Shown piece after piece: positions 1 to 6,001 of a stretch of 6,002 bases of DNA (within the stretch, counting starts at the first letter, position 1; every line of letters begins with the position of its first letter). Below the pieces are notes generated by a model. That model was not told the origin of the DNA. It saw nothing but the letters and a program-made list of their open reading frames with translations, and ran no database searches. This DNA is from Gammaproteobacteria bacterium UBA7449 (GTDB lineage Bacteria; Pseudomonadota; Gammaproteobacteria; Pseudomonadales; Pseudohongiellaceae). The stretch covers positions 9,402 to 15,403 of the forward strand of contig DLPV01000070.1 in assembly GCA_002477465.1 (NCBI GenBank), given 5' to 3'. A program made the position numbers and the translations under genes.

Positions 1-1
1 A

Positions 2-61
2 ACACCGACAGCATTGATAACGGCCATCGGTCTGGCAGTGACAGCACAGCTAGCCTTTGCC
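2..61 (+). other. Signal peptide (C-terminal part) of the VOC protein
   Basis: A run of small and hydrophobic residues (LITAIGLAVTAQLAFA) precedes an acidic mature start (EIEIDPD). This matches the h-region and AxA cleavage site of a Sec signal peptide. The basic n-region and start codon are outside the window. The TTG at 14 and the ATG at 113 are both in frame, but the ATG would begin almost exactly at the first VOC strand and would discard this leader, so neither is likely the true start. Confidence 0.6.
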
Positions 62-1066
62 GAGATTGAAATCGATCCTGATGCAACCATTCATGACTCA
101 CCAACTACATTAATGGGGGTTAATCACATCGGGCTGTCGGTGAAAGACCTGGATAAGACCCTCGCCTTTTATCAGCAGGCGTCTGGCTTCAAGCTCGTGC
201 ATCGCGAAGCGGTTAGCAATAGCGCAGCCGCTGACCAGCTGTTTGGTATCGAAGGCGTTGCCTATGAAATTGCGGTGCTGGAAGCGCCGAATATGCTGTT
301 TGAGTTTATCGAGTTTGAGCACAATGCCGACGCAGCAATCACCAAGATGCCGGTGTTTGGACCGGGCATGACCCATACCTGTTTTCAGACACCCTCCAGC
401 AATTCAGGCTATGACATTTTCCGCGATGCAGGCGCTGAGATACTGTCCTATACCGATGGCCCTATCGACCTCGGCGGCTATGGCGTGACCTATGCCTACG
501 GCTATGACCCGGAAGGCAATATGTTCGAGATGGAACAGCTGGATGCTGGCCCGATGGCTGAGGTTGAGCAAAAAGTACGCTGGATAGACGAAGGGCACAG
601 CATGTGGATGACCCAGGTTGCCCTGGTTACGCACGATATCGAAAGACTCACCAACTGGTATGCCGAGATGATGGCGTTCAAACCCTATCGCATTGGTGAC
701 TACGAAGGCCATCCGCGCATGGCGGAGGTGGCGGGCGAGCCTTACTTATCCTTGCTGGCCTCATGGTTTCGCATGGATCGGCGCGCCAAGACCCTGGAGT
801 TCTGGCAGTATCGGGATCCAATCACGCCGGTGAACCAGGGCAAACGTGGCGTGACTGACTTCGGTTATTCCTATTCCATTGAGGTCGGCGACATTCAAGC
901 TGAGTATTCACGCATGGCGGATCTGGGTGTCGAGTTTGTCAGCGCACCGGCGGACATGGGTGACTATCATCAGGTCTATGCCCACGATGTGGATGGCAAT
1001 GTGTTTGCTCTGCGGCAGTGGAAAGATCCTGATTCACCGTTCTCGGTGCCGAATCTGGAGCAGTGA
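2..1066 (+). CDS. Exported protein with two tandem VOC (glyoxalase/dioxygenase-like) domains, 5' end outside window
   Basis: The frame is open to the left edge, so the start lies upstream. The first visible residues (TPTALITAIGLAVTAQLAFA) look like a signal-peptide core ending in an AxA-type site, AFA|E near base 61, so a periplasmic location is inferred. Counting the TTG at 14 as residue 1, the first VOC domain spans about 34-176. It keeps a full set of metal-ligand candidates: His38 (NHIGLSV), Glu97 (LFEF), His121 (MTHTCFQ) and Glu172 (GNMFEME). The second domain, about 197-337, has the same fold pattern but Gln201 (MTQVALV) in place of the first His and Ala332 (GNVFALRQ) in place of the last Glu, so it probably binds no metal. 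The family includes glyoxalases, extradiol dioxygenases, epimerases and binding proteins; the substrate cannot be told from sequence. No partner gene is visible downstream. Family call is firm, function unknown. Confidence 0.88.
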   Translation, partial: TPTALITAIGLAVTAQLAFAEIEIDPDATIHDSPTTLMGVNHIGLSVKDLDKTLAFYQQASGFKLVHREAVSNSAAADQLFGIEGVAYEIAVLEAPNMLFEFIEFEHNADAAITKMPVFGPGMTHTCFQTPSSNSGYDIFRDAGAEILSYTDGPIDLGGYGVTYAYGYDPEGNMFEMEQLDAGPMAEVEQKVRWIDEGHSMWMTQVALVTHDIERLTNWYAEMMAFKPYRIGDYEGHPRMAEVAGEPYLSLLASWFRMDRRAKTLEFWQYRDPITPVNQGKRGVTDFGYSYSIEVGDIQAEYSRMADLGVEFVSAPADMGDYHQVYAHDVDGNVFALRQWKDPDSPFSVPNLEQ

Positions 1067-1072
1067 GTGATT

Positions 1073-1121
1073 GCAGCCAGTGTGCTGCGCCCCACGCAAT
1101 TTCCACAGCGCAATGTGCGCT
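1073..1121 (+). other. Two short hairpins after the VOC gene
   Basis: GCAGC (1073-1077) pairs with GCTGC (1084-1088) across a six-base loop, and AGCGC (1107-1111) pairs with GCGCT (1117-1121) across a five-base loop. Both lie within 60 bases of the VOC stop codon, so they may help end or stabilise its transcript. Neither is followed by a run of T, so they are not classical intrinsic terminators. Confidence 0.3.
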
Positions 1122-1177
1122 TGAGAACTCTGCGTGATTCGATCCCTGCTTGCTCACTTATGCATTTGCTTTCAGGG

Positions 1178-1293
1178 CTAATCCTCGCTGGCCTCTAATT
1201 TCCTGTATAGCGAACGGGTGCTGATACCGAGTATTTCTGCCACCCGTTCCTTGTCGCCATCATGCGCCCCGCCTGATATTGCCCTCTTTACAG
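1178..1293 (-). pseudogene. C-terminal Fis-type HTH fragment of a sigma54-dependent activator (FisR-like remnant)
   Basis: Reading the minus strand down to a TAG at 1178-1180 gives a segment containing GDKERVAEILGISTRSLYRK followed by LEASED and the stop. This is the hallmark second half of the HTH_8/Fis domain that ends NtrC-family enhancer-binding proteins. The AAA+ and sensor domains that should precede it are absent: the frame stays open only to a TGA at 1340-1342, and residues upstream of about 1293 do not look like the family. The only in-frame start candidate seen is a GTG at 1319-1321, which would give a protein of under 50 residues, so a truncated gene is more likely than a functional small one. 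The neighbouring SQR gene suggests a former FisR-type activator; FisR in Cupriavidus is a sigma54 activator of sqr and pdo genes. The family call is strong, the FisR assignment is inference. Confidence 0.72.
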
Positions 1294-1386
1294 GTGAATA
1301 TGCGCGCCGGACACTTTCCACCGCCGGAAGACAACAACATCATCTATCTAAAAATTCCGGTGGATGTGCTCGGCAAGGGCAAATAG
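1294..1386 (+). pseudogene. Orphan C-terminal tail of an unidentified protein
   Basis: From a GTG at 1294 to a TAG at 1384-1386 the plus strand encodes about 30 residues with a protein-like composition: NMRAGHFPPPEDNNIIY, then LKIPVDVLGKGK and the stop. The frame continues upstream but only as antisense of the Fis-type fragment, which has no coding character in this direction. No ribosome-binding site is evident before the GTG or the ATG at 1300. It looks like the last part of a longer gene whose 5' portion is gone. I do not recognise the family. A genuine small protein cannot be excluded. Confidence 0.4.
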
Positions 1387-1423
1387 GCTGGTATCATTCT
1401 TGGATAGGCGTGGCTGGTCATTC
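1386..1423 (+). repeat. Short direct repeat upstream of the SQR operon
   Basis: GGCTGGT occurs at 1386-1392 and again at 1412-1418. Each copy is followed by CATTC (1395-1399 and 1419-1423), with two extra bases in the first copy. The copies are 24-26 bp apart, just over two helical turns, and lie 60-100 bp upstream of the SQR start, so they could be tandem operator half-sites. No known binding site is recognised, and repeats this short can arise by chance. Confidence 0.25.
1389..1404 (+). promoter_or_regulatory. Degenerate sigma54 (-24/-12)-like element
   Basis: TGGTATCATTCTTGGA fits the spacing of the sigma54 consensus (TGGCAC, five bases, TTGCA). It has TGG in the -24 box and TTG plus the final A in the -12 box. 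It lacks the nearly invariant C of the -12 GC (G at 1403) and two C residues of the -24 box. A site like this would be expected for an operon once controlled by the Fis-type activator whose remnant lies just upstream. It may be inactive, or a coincidence. No convincing sigma70 promoter was found between here and the SQR start. Confidence 0.22.
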
Positions 1424-1471
1424 CAAAGACTGCAAAGCTAAACCAGGTCAATCAACAATTAGAAAGGTAAC

Positions 1472-1476
1472 AAGGA
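1472..1476 (+). promoter_or_regulatory. Ribosome-binding site of the DUF442-SQR gene
   Basis: AAGGA sits six bases before the ATG at 1483. This favours that ATG over the in-frame ATG at 1492. Confidence 0.75.
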
Positions 1477-1482
1477 ACACCC

Positions 1483-3186
1483 ATGAAACTCATGCAAGTA
1501 AACGAAACCCTGTCCGTCTCGGGACAAATTAACGAGCAAGATCTGGAAGCACTTGCAGCGGAAGGTATCCAGCTTGTTGTATGCAACCGACCCGACGGGG
1601 AATCTGCTGAACAACCCGAATTCTCGGCGTTGCAACAAGCAGCGGAGCGGCTCGGGCTGGAAATTATCGATATGCCTTTCAAGAGTGGTGAGATGCAGCA
1701 GGAACATATCGCTGCCTTCACAGACATCATCAAATCAGACAAAAAAGTGCATGCCTATTGCCGCACTGGCAACCGCTCCTTCTGCCTGTATGCGGCGGTG
1801 CATGCCAGCACGGGGGCACCTGAAGCTGAGATTATGGCAAAGGCCAAGGAAGTAGGCTTCGACGTGACAGCGGTGGTGAGCCCCTACTATTCGGAGAGCA
1901 AGGTGAACAGTCAAGACAATGTAGTGGATCTCAAGACCAGCGCGAAACCCTCATACAATGTCGCCATCGTGGGTGCAGGCTCAGGTGGTATTGCGGCCGC
2001 AGCGAGCATACTAAAGCGCAACAGTAAGTTACGGGTTGCGGTTATCGACCCGGCAACTGAGCACTTTTACCAACCGGGTTGGACCATGGTGGGCGGCGGC
2101 GTCTTTGACGCTGCGACCACACGACGCTCTATGCAGTCCCTGATTCCACGCGGGGTGACCTGGCTGCAGCAGTCGGTGGTAGGGTTTGCGCCAAAAGATA
2201 ATGAGATTGAACTCGATAACGGAGACCGAGTGCATTACTCACAGCTCATCGTCGCCCCCGGCCTGTCCCTGGACTGGGCCGGTGTCAAAGGGCTGGCAGA
2301 GTCACTAGGAAAAAATGGGGTCACCTCTAATTATTCATACCAGCATGCGCCCTACACCTGGGAGCTCGTGCATAAGACCAAACAGGGCAAGGCAATCTTT
2401 ACTCAGCCGCCCATGCCAATCAAATGTGCAGGAGCACCGCAGAAGGCGCTCTATCTTTCCTGTGACCATTGGCGCAGAGCCAGAGTTTTGAAAGACATTG
2501 ATGTCAATTTCTTTAACGCCGGCGGCGTCCTTTTTGGTGTGCCGGACTACGTGCCTGCACTGCAGTCCTATATCGACAAATACGAAGCCAAGGTCCACTA
2601 CAGCCACAATCTGCAGGAAATTGACGGCGAGAATAAAGTTGCTCACTTCAAGAAGGCAGGTGGAGAAGGTGAAGACGAGATAATTTCTCAGGAGTTCGAC
2701 ATGATTCACGTCTGTCCTCCACAGCGCGCGCCGAAATTCGTCGCCGACAGCGAGCTTGCAGACGCAGGTGGCTGGCTGGAAGTCGATCAGTTCTCCCTAC
2801 AACACAAGCGCTTCGACAATGTCTGGGGTCTGGGCGATGTCATGAATACCCCCAACGCCAAGACCATGGCCGCAGTTCGCAAACAGGTGCCAGTGGTTGC
2901 CCAGAATCTGGTGGACAGTCTCGCTGGCCGCGACATCCACTGCGCCTATGATGGCTATGGTTCCTGCCCGCTGACCGTGGAGCGGGGCAAGATTGTGCTG
3001 GCTGAGTTTGGCTACGGTGGCAAGATCATCCCCACTTTCCCAACCTGGATGCTGCAGGGCAAGAAACCAACCCGTCGAGCCTGGGCACTGAAAAAAGATA
3101 TCCTTCCCGGTATATACTGGGGGGCAATGCTTAAGGGCCGCGAATGGCTTGCGAGTTCAGAAGAGTTGGAAAAGGCCAGGGCGTGA
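1483..3186 (+). CDS. Fusion of DUF442/Blh Cys-loop domain with type II sulfide:quinone oxidoreductase
   Basis: This 567-residue protein has two parts. Residues 1 to about 132 match the DUF442 (Blh-like phosphatase/TIGR01244) fold, with Cys93 in a rhodanese-style CxxGxR loop (HAYCRTGNRS). After a linker of about 25 residues, a flavoprotein begins with the FAD motif GAGSGG (164-169). It follows eukaryote-like SQR closely: HFYQPGWTMVGGG near 194, PIKCAGAPQKALYLS with redox Cys315, FGVPDY near 351, GLGD (449-452) for FAD contact, and the YDGYGSCPL block near 489. Type II SQRs oxidise sulfide at the inner membrane, pass sulfane sulfur to an acceptor and give electrons to quinone. Oddly, the second redox cysteine, expected directly after GD (GDC in human SQOR), is Val453, while Cys411 occupies a position that is usually not Cys (HVCPPQRAP). 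The gene starts the operon with the SulP transporter. The family call is firm; catalytic competence with a missing Cys is uncertain. Confidence 0.92.
   Translation: MKLMQVNETLSVSGQINEQDLEALAAEGIQLVVCNRPDGESAEQPEFSALQQAAERLGLEIIDMPFKSGEMQQEHIAAFTDIIKSDKKVHAYCRTGNRSFCLYAAVHASTGAPEAEIMAKAKEVGFDVTAVVSPYYSESKVNSQDNVVDLKTSAKPSYNVAIVGAGSGGIAAAASILKRNSKLRVAVIDPATEHFYQPGWTMVGGGVFDAATTRRSMQSLIPRGVTWLQQSVVGFAPKDNEIELDNGDRVHYSQLIVAPGLSLDWAGVKGLAESLGKNGVTSNYSYQHAPYTWELVHKTKQGKAIFTQPPMPIKCAGAPQKALYLSCDHWRRARVLKDIDVNFFNAGGVLFGVPDYVPALQSYIDKYEAKVHYSHNLQEIDGENKVAHFKKAGGEGEDEIISQEFDMIHVCPPQRAPKFVADSELADAGGWLEVDQFSLQHKRFDNVWGLGDVMNTPNAKTMAAVRKQVPVVAQNLVDSLAGRDIHCAYDGYGSCPLTVERGKIVLAEFGYGGKIIPTFPTWMLQGKKPTRRAWALKKDILPGIYWGAMLKGREWLASSEELEKARA
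3178..3181 (+). promoter_or_regulatory. Ribosome-binding site of the SulP gene inside the end of the SQR gene
   Basis: AGGG lies six bases before the ATG at 3188 and overlaps the last sense codons of the SQR gene. It supports this start over an in-frame TTG at 3149, which would overlap the SQR gene by 38 bases and add a basic, non-family extension. Confidence 0.6.
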
Positions 3187-3187
3187 A

Positions 3188-4915
3188 ATGACTCAACACA
3201 CGGCATCAGGGCCTGTTGCCGGTTGGGCAAAACACTACAATAGCCAGGTACTGATGAACGATCTGGTTGCTGCGGTCATCGTGGCAATCATGCTCATACC
3301 CCAGTCCCTGGCCTACGCCATGCTGGCCGGTCTGCCTCCAGAAGTCGGGCTGTATGCCAGTATCTTTCCCCTTATCGCCTATGCCCTGCTGGGCACCAGC
3401 AGCACGCTGTCGGTGGGACCTGTTGCCATCACCTCCCTGATGACGGCGGCGGCGCTAGCTGAAGTCGCAGAAAAGGGCAGCGGCAACTATCTCAGCGGCG
3501 CAATTACCCTGGCGGCATTGTCAGGCCTCATGCTGCTGGCGTTCGGCGTCTTGCGACTCGGGTTTCTCGCCAACTTTCTTTCCCATACCGTGGTGTCCGC
3601 CTTCATAACCGCGTCGGCGATAATCATCGCCCTGAGCCAGGTTCGACACCTGCTCGGCGTGGAAGCTGGAGGCGACAATGTTTTTGAGTTGCTGCACGGC
3701 ATCAGTCTTAACGCCAGCGATACAAATTTCTTTACCCTGTCTATAGGCGCAGGCGTGCTGTTATTCCTGTTTGCCGTGCGCGCCCGCGGCGCCCGAGTCT
3801 TGAGCAGGTTGGGACTATCCGCACATAGCGCACAGCTCGTTGCCAAGGCAGCACCGGTGGCAGGTGTGCTGGTTACCATTCTGTTTGTCGTCGGATTCGG
3901 TCTAGCCGACAGAAACGTCGAAATTGTAGGTGCCATTCCCAGCGGGCTGCCAGCGTTTGCCATGCCAGTGTTTTCTATGGAACTGGCACGGACCCTGTTA
4001 ATCCCCGCGGCGCTGATTTCAATTATTGGCTACGTCGAGTCTATCTCCGTTGGCAGAACCCTGGGTGCCCGCAAACGAGAACGGGTGAACAGCAATAGGG
4101 AACTGATTGGGCTGGGTGCGGCCAACCTCGCTTCGGCATTTTCTGGTGCGCTGCCGGTTACCGGCGGATTCTCTCGCTCCGTGGTCAACTTCGATGCCGG
4201 AGCTGTGACACAGGCTGCCAGCATCTACACGGCTATACTCATTGCGCTGGTATCGGTATTTCTGACACCGCTGCTTTATTACCTGCCCAAAGCAGCGCTG
4301 GCCGCCACCATCATCGTTGCCGTGTTATCACTGATCGATCTCTCAATAATCAGGAAGACCTGGCGCTTCTCACGAGGCGACTGGCTGGCGGTGATGATTA
4401 CCATGCTAGTCACCCTGGGATTCGGCGTAGAGACAGGCGTAAGCTGCGGCGTACTGACGTCACTTGGGCTTCACCTGTATCGCACTTCCCAGCCCCACAT
4501 CGCTGAAGTAGGCCTGGTTGACGGCACCGAGCACTTCCGTAATGTTCGGCGCTACAAGGTACATACGGTGCCTGAGATATTGACCCTGCGCGTGGATGAG
4601 AGTCTGTTCTTCGCCAATGCCAGCTACCTGGAAGACCAGGTTTTCAAACAGATCTATAATCACGACGCAATTACCCACGTCGTTTTGATGTGCAGCGCAG
4701 TAAACGAAATCGATTACAGTGCCCTGGAGGTGCTTGAAGAGCTAAACCGTCAGCTGCGTGAACAGGGCCTGCTGCTGCATTTATCCGAGGTAAAAGGCCC
4801 GGTGCTGGACAAACTGCGCGGCACCGAATTTATGGAACATCTCACTGGCTGCATCTACCTGTCCCAGCATCAGGCTTACACTGATCTGTGCAAACGCTAT
4901 CGATATAAAGCCTGA
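3188..4915 (+). CDS. SulP-family inorganic anion transporter with C-terminal STAS domain
   Basis: This 575-residue protein is of normal SulP (SLC26-like) length. The membrane part, residues about 25-435, is a long series of hydrophobic segments. It opens with the family signature IPQSLAYAMLAGLPPEVGLY (37-56), then TLSVGPVAITSLM, and has the conserved block VESISVGRTLGARK around Glu284 followed by NRELIGLGAANLASAFSGA and PVTGGFSRSVVN. Residues about 458-572 form the cytoplasmic STAS domain, with the nucleotide/phospho-loop region NEIDYSALEVLEEL. SulP proteins carry sulfate, bicarbonate or other anions by proton or sodium symport or by exchange; the substrate cannot be read from sequence. Its start lies one base after the SQR stop, so the two are probably translationally coupled, which makes a sulfur oxyanion (import or export) the most likely cargo by inference. 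The stop codon is within the operon terminator stem. Family call is very firm. Confidence 0.95.
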   Translation: MTQHTASGPVAGWAKHYNSQVLMNDLVAAVIVAIMLIPQSLAYAMLAGLPPEVGLYASIFPLIAYALLGTSSTLSVGPVAITSLMTAAALAEVAEKGSGNYLSGAITLAALSGLMLLAFGVLRLGFLANFLSHTVVSAFITASAIIIALSQVRHLLGVEAGGDNVFELLHGISLNASDTNFFTLSIGAGVLLFLFAVRARGARVLSRLGLSAHSAQLVAKAAPVAGVLVTILFVVGFGLADRNVEIVGAIPSGLPAFAMPVFSMELARTLLIPAALISIIGYVESISVGRTLGARKRERVNSNRELIGLGAANLASAFSGALPVTGGFSRSVVNFDAGAVTQAASIYTAILIALVSVFLTPLLYYLPKAALAATIIVAVLSLIDLSIIRKTWRFSRGDWLAVMITMLVTLGFGVETGVSCGVLTSLGLHLYRTSQPHIAEVGLVDGTEHFRNVRRYKVHTVPEILTLRVDESLFFANASYLEDQVFKQIYNHDAITHVVLMCSAVNEIDYSALEVLEELNRQLREQGLLLHLSEVKGPVLDKLRGTEFMEHLTGCIYLSQHQAYTDLCKRYRYKA

Positions 4916-4932
4916 CTCGCACGAGGCTTTTT
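4907..4932 (+). terminator. Rho-independent terminator of the SQR-SulP operon, overlapping the SulP stop codon
   Basis: AAAGCCT (4907-4913) pairs perfectly with AGGCTTT (4924-4930) across a ten-base loop, and the T run continues to 4932. The first arm contains the last two SulP codons and the first base of the TGA. On the minus strand the hairpin is followed by ATATCG rather than a T run, so it should serve the plus-strand operon mainly. Confidence 0.75.
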
Positions 4933-4940
4933 CTCACTAT

Positions 4941-4965
4941 CTAGCCCGCAAGTTAAAAAAGCTAG
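4941..4965. other. Weak inverted repeat between the convergent genes
   Basis: CTAGC (4941-4945) and GCTAG (4961-4965) form a five-base stem around an A-rich loop that reads as a run of six T on the minus strand. It lies where transcription of the PQQ dehydrogenase should end. The T run is in the loop rather than after the stem, so this is not a good intrinsic terminator; no better minus-strand candidate is seen in the gap. Confidence 0.2.
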
Positions 4966-4993
4966 GCACTGCTGATTCGAAAATGGAAAAGAC

Positions 4994-6001
4994 TCACATC
5001 GCTTCAGGTAAGCGGAACGCAAACACATACCCACCCAGGGGATCTTCTTCGTACGCTGGCAATGGCTGATAGCCATTGCCGCGAGTAGAGTTAAAAACCG
5101 GCACCACGACGATCAGTGTCTGCTTGCCGCCTGGGGACAGATACGTCATCGGTGTACCTTGAGCTGTAAACGGTAGCGGATGGTTCCATACCTCTCTGCC
5201 ATCACTGAGCGCAGTCGCCCGCACCGTATTGTCGAAGGCGCCGGCACTGAAGATTAGCCCTCCCGCTGTCGTCACAGTACCGCCAGTCTGCGGTGTGCCA
5301 ACGGTGAGGGGAAGCCCGGTAGGAATGCCGAGGGGGCCCGTATGCTTCGCCGTCCCGATCGGTTTCTCCCACAGCAGCTGCCGGGTCTCCAGGTCGACTA
5401 CACCAAGAATACCGTAGGGTGGTTGCATACAGGGCACATGCAGTGGCGACATGAAGCGATTGGAGGTATGGGCATAGGGTGTGCCCTGCATACTGCCAGT
5501 CACGCCTTCCGGCAGGTCGGCCCGCGCGATGAGCTGGAGCTGGTTCGCCATAAACAGTGGGTTAACGATCATCAGGTTGTTAACTTCATCGACACTGACA
5601 CTGCCCCAGTTAAAACCGCCTGTCGCCCCCGGGTTCTGCAGTATCATGTCTGTGCCCGGAACAGTGAAATGCCCATCGTAGCGCATCTTCTTATACTCGA
5701 TGCGACACCAGAGTTGATCCAAAGGGGTCACGCCCCACATTTTGGTTTCGTCCAGCTCCATTCTAAAAGTAGGCAGGTCCATGGAGAAAGGCTGCGTTCC
5801 CGCCACGTAATCTTCAGGCACGCCTCCATCCTGCGGCACCGGCAGCTCCTGTATCTCGAATAGCGGCTCCCCGGTTTCCCGATTGAGAACGAACACCTCG
5901 CCACGCTTGGTGGGCATCAACACCGCCTTCACTTTATTGCCATCGTCATCAGGCAGGTCGATCAAGGTAGGCTGGGAAGGCACGTCATAATCCCAGATAT
6001 C
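4994..6001 (-). CDS. PQQ-dependent dehydrogenase, glucose/quinate/shikimate family, C-terminal part
   Basis: The frame runs off the right edge. The first visible residues are DIWDYDVPSQPTL, the family's WD-x-D-xPxQP motif. The Asp of WD, codon 5990-5992, matches the catalytic Asp466 of E. coli glucose dehydrogenase as I recall it. About 28 residues later, PTKRGEVFVLNR holds the Lys matching its Lys493, a PQQ contact. Further family blocks follow: VAGTQPFS, MWGVTPLDQLWCRIEYKKMRYDG, NPGATGGFNWGSVSVD, GTPYAHTSNRFMSPLHVPCMQPPYG, the beta-propeller repeats VDLETRQLLWEKPIGT and TTAGGLIFSAGAFDNTVRA, and a GGYVFAFRLP ending. These enzymes oxidise sugars, quinate or alcohols in the periplasm and pass electrons to quinone or cytochrome. 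Whether this one has the N-terminal membrane helices of the glucose dehydrogenases is outside the window, so substrate and anchoring stay open. It converges on the SulP gene with a 78-base gap. Confidence 0.92.
   Translation of the reverse strand, partial: DIWDYDVPSQPTLIDLPDDDGNKVKAVLMPTKRGEVFVLNRETGEPLFEIQELPVPQDGGVPEDYVAGTQPFSMDLPTFRMELDETKMWGVTPLDQLWCRIEYKKMRYDGHFTVPGTDMILQNPGATGGFNWGSVSVDEVNNLMIVNPLFMANQLQLIARADLPEGVTGSMQGTPYAHTSNRFMSPLHVPCMQPPYGILGVVDLETRQLLWEKPIGTAKHTGPLGIPTGLPLTVGTPQTGGTVTTAGGLIFSAGAFDNTVRATALSDGREVWNHPLPFTAQGTPMTYLSPGGKQTLIVVVPVFNSTRGNGYQPLPAYEEDPLGGYVFAFRLPEAM

Noticed and set aside
939..1157. Minus-strand open frame of 72 codons over the end of the VOC gene
   Set aside because: Mostly antisense to the VOC gene, with no recognisable motif or ribosome-binding site.
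1144..1177. Inverted repeat CCCTG...CAGGG downstream of the Fis-type fragment as its terminator
   Set aside because: The arms are only five bases with an interrupted extension and a long loop, and no T run follows on the minus strand.
1400..1427. TTGGA...TCCAA inverted repeat as an operator
   Set aside because: Arms of five bases with a 17-base spacer are expected by chance, and the match does not extend.
1218..1532. Plus-strand open frame of about 104 codons crossing the intergenic region
   Set aside because: Its first part is the antisense of the Fis-type fragment, its last part overlaps the start of the SQR gene out of frame, and the composition is not protein-like.
3149..3187. Upstream TTG start for SulP
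   Set aside because: It would overlap the SQR gene by 38 bases and add a basic extension; the ATG at 3188 has its own ribosome-binding site and gives the usual SulP N-terminus.
3487..3963. Minus-strand open frame of 158 codons inside the SulP gene
   Set aside because: Antisense to conserved membrane segments; low-complexity Ala/Pro/Ser/Arg composition typical of shadow frames.
5342..5863. Plus-strand open frame of 173 codons inside the PQQ dehydrogenase
   Set aside because: It is the antisense shadow of a well-conserved gene; its residues are rich in His/Arg with no family motifs.
5981..5983. GTG as the start of the PQQ dehydrogenase
   Set aside because: The conserved WD-x-D motif lies immediately upstream in the same frame, so the protein continues past the window edge.
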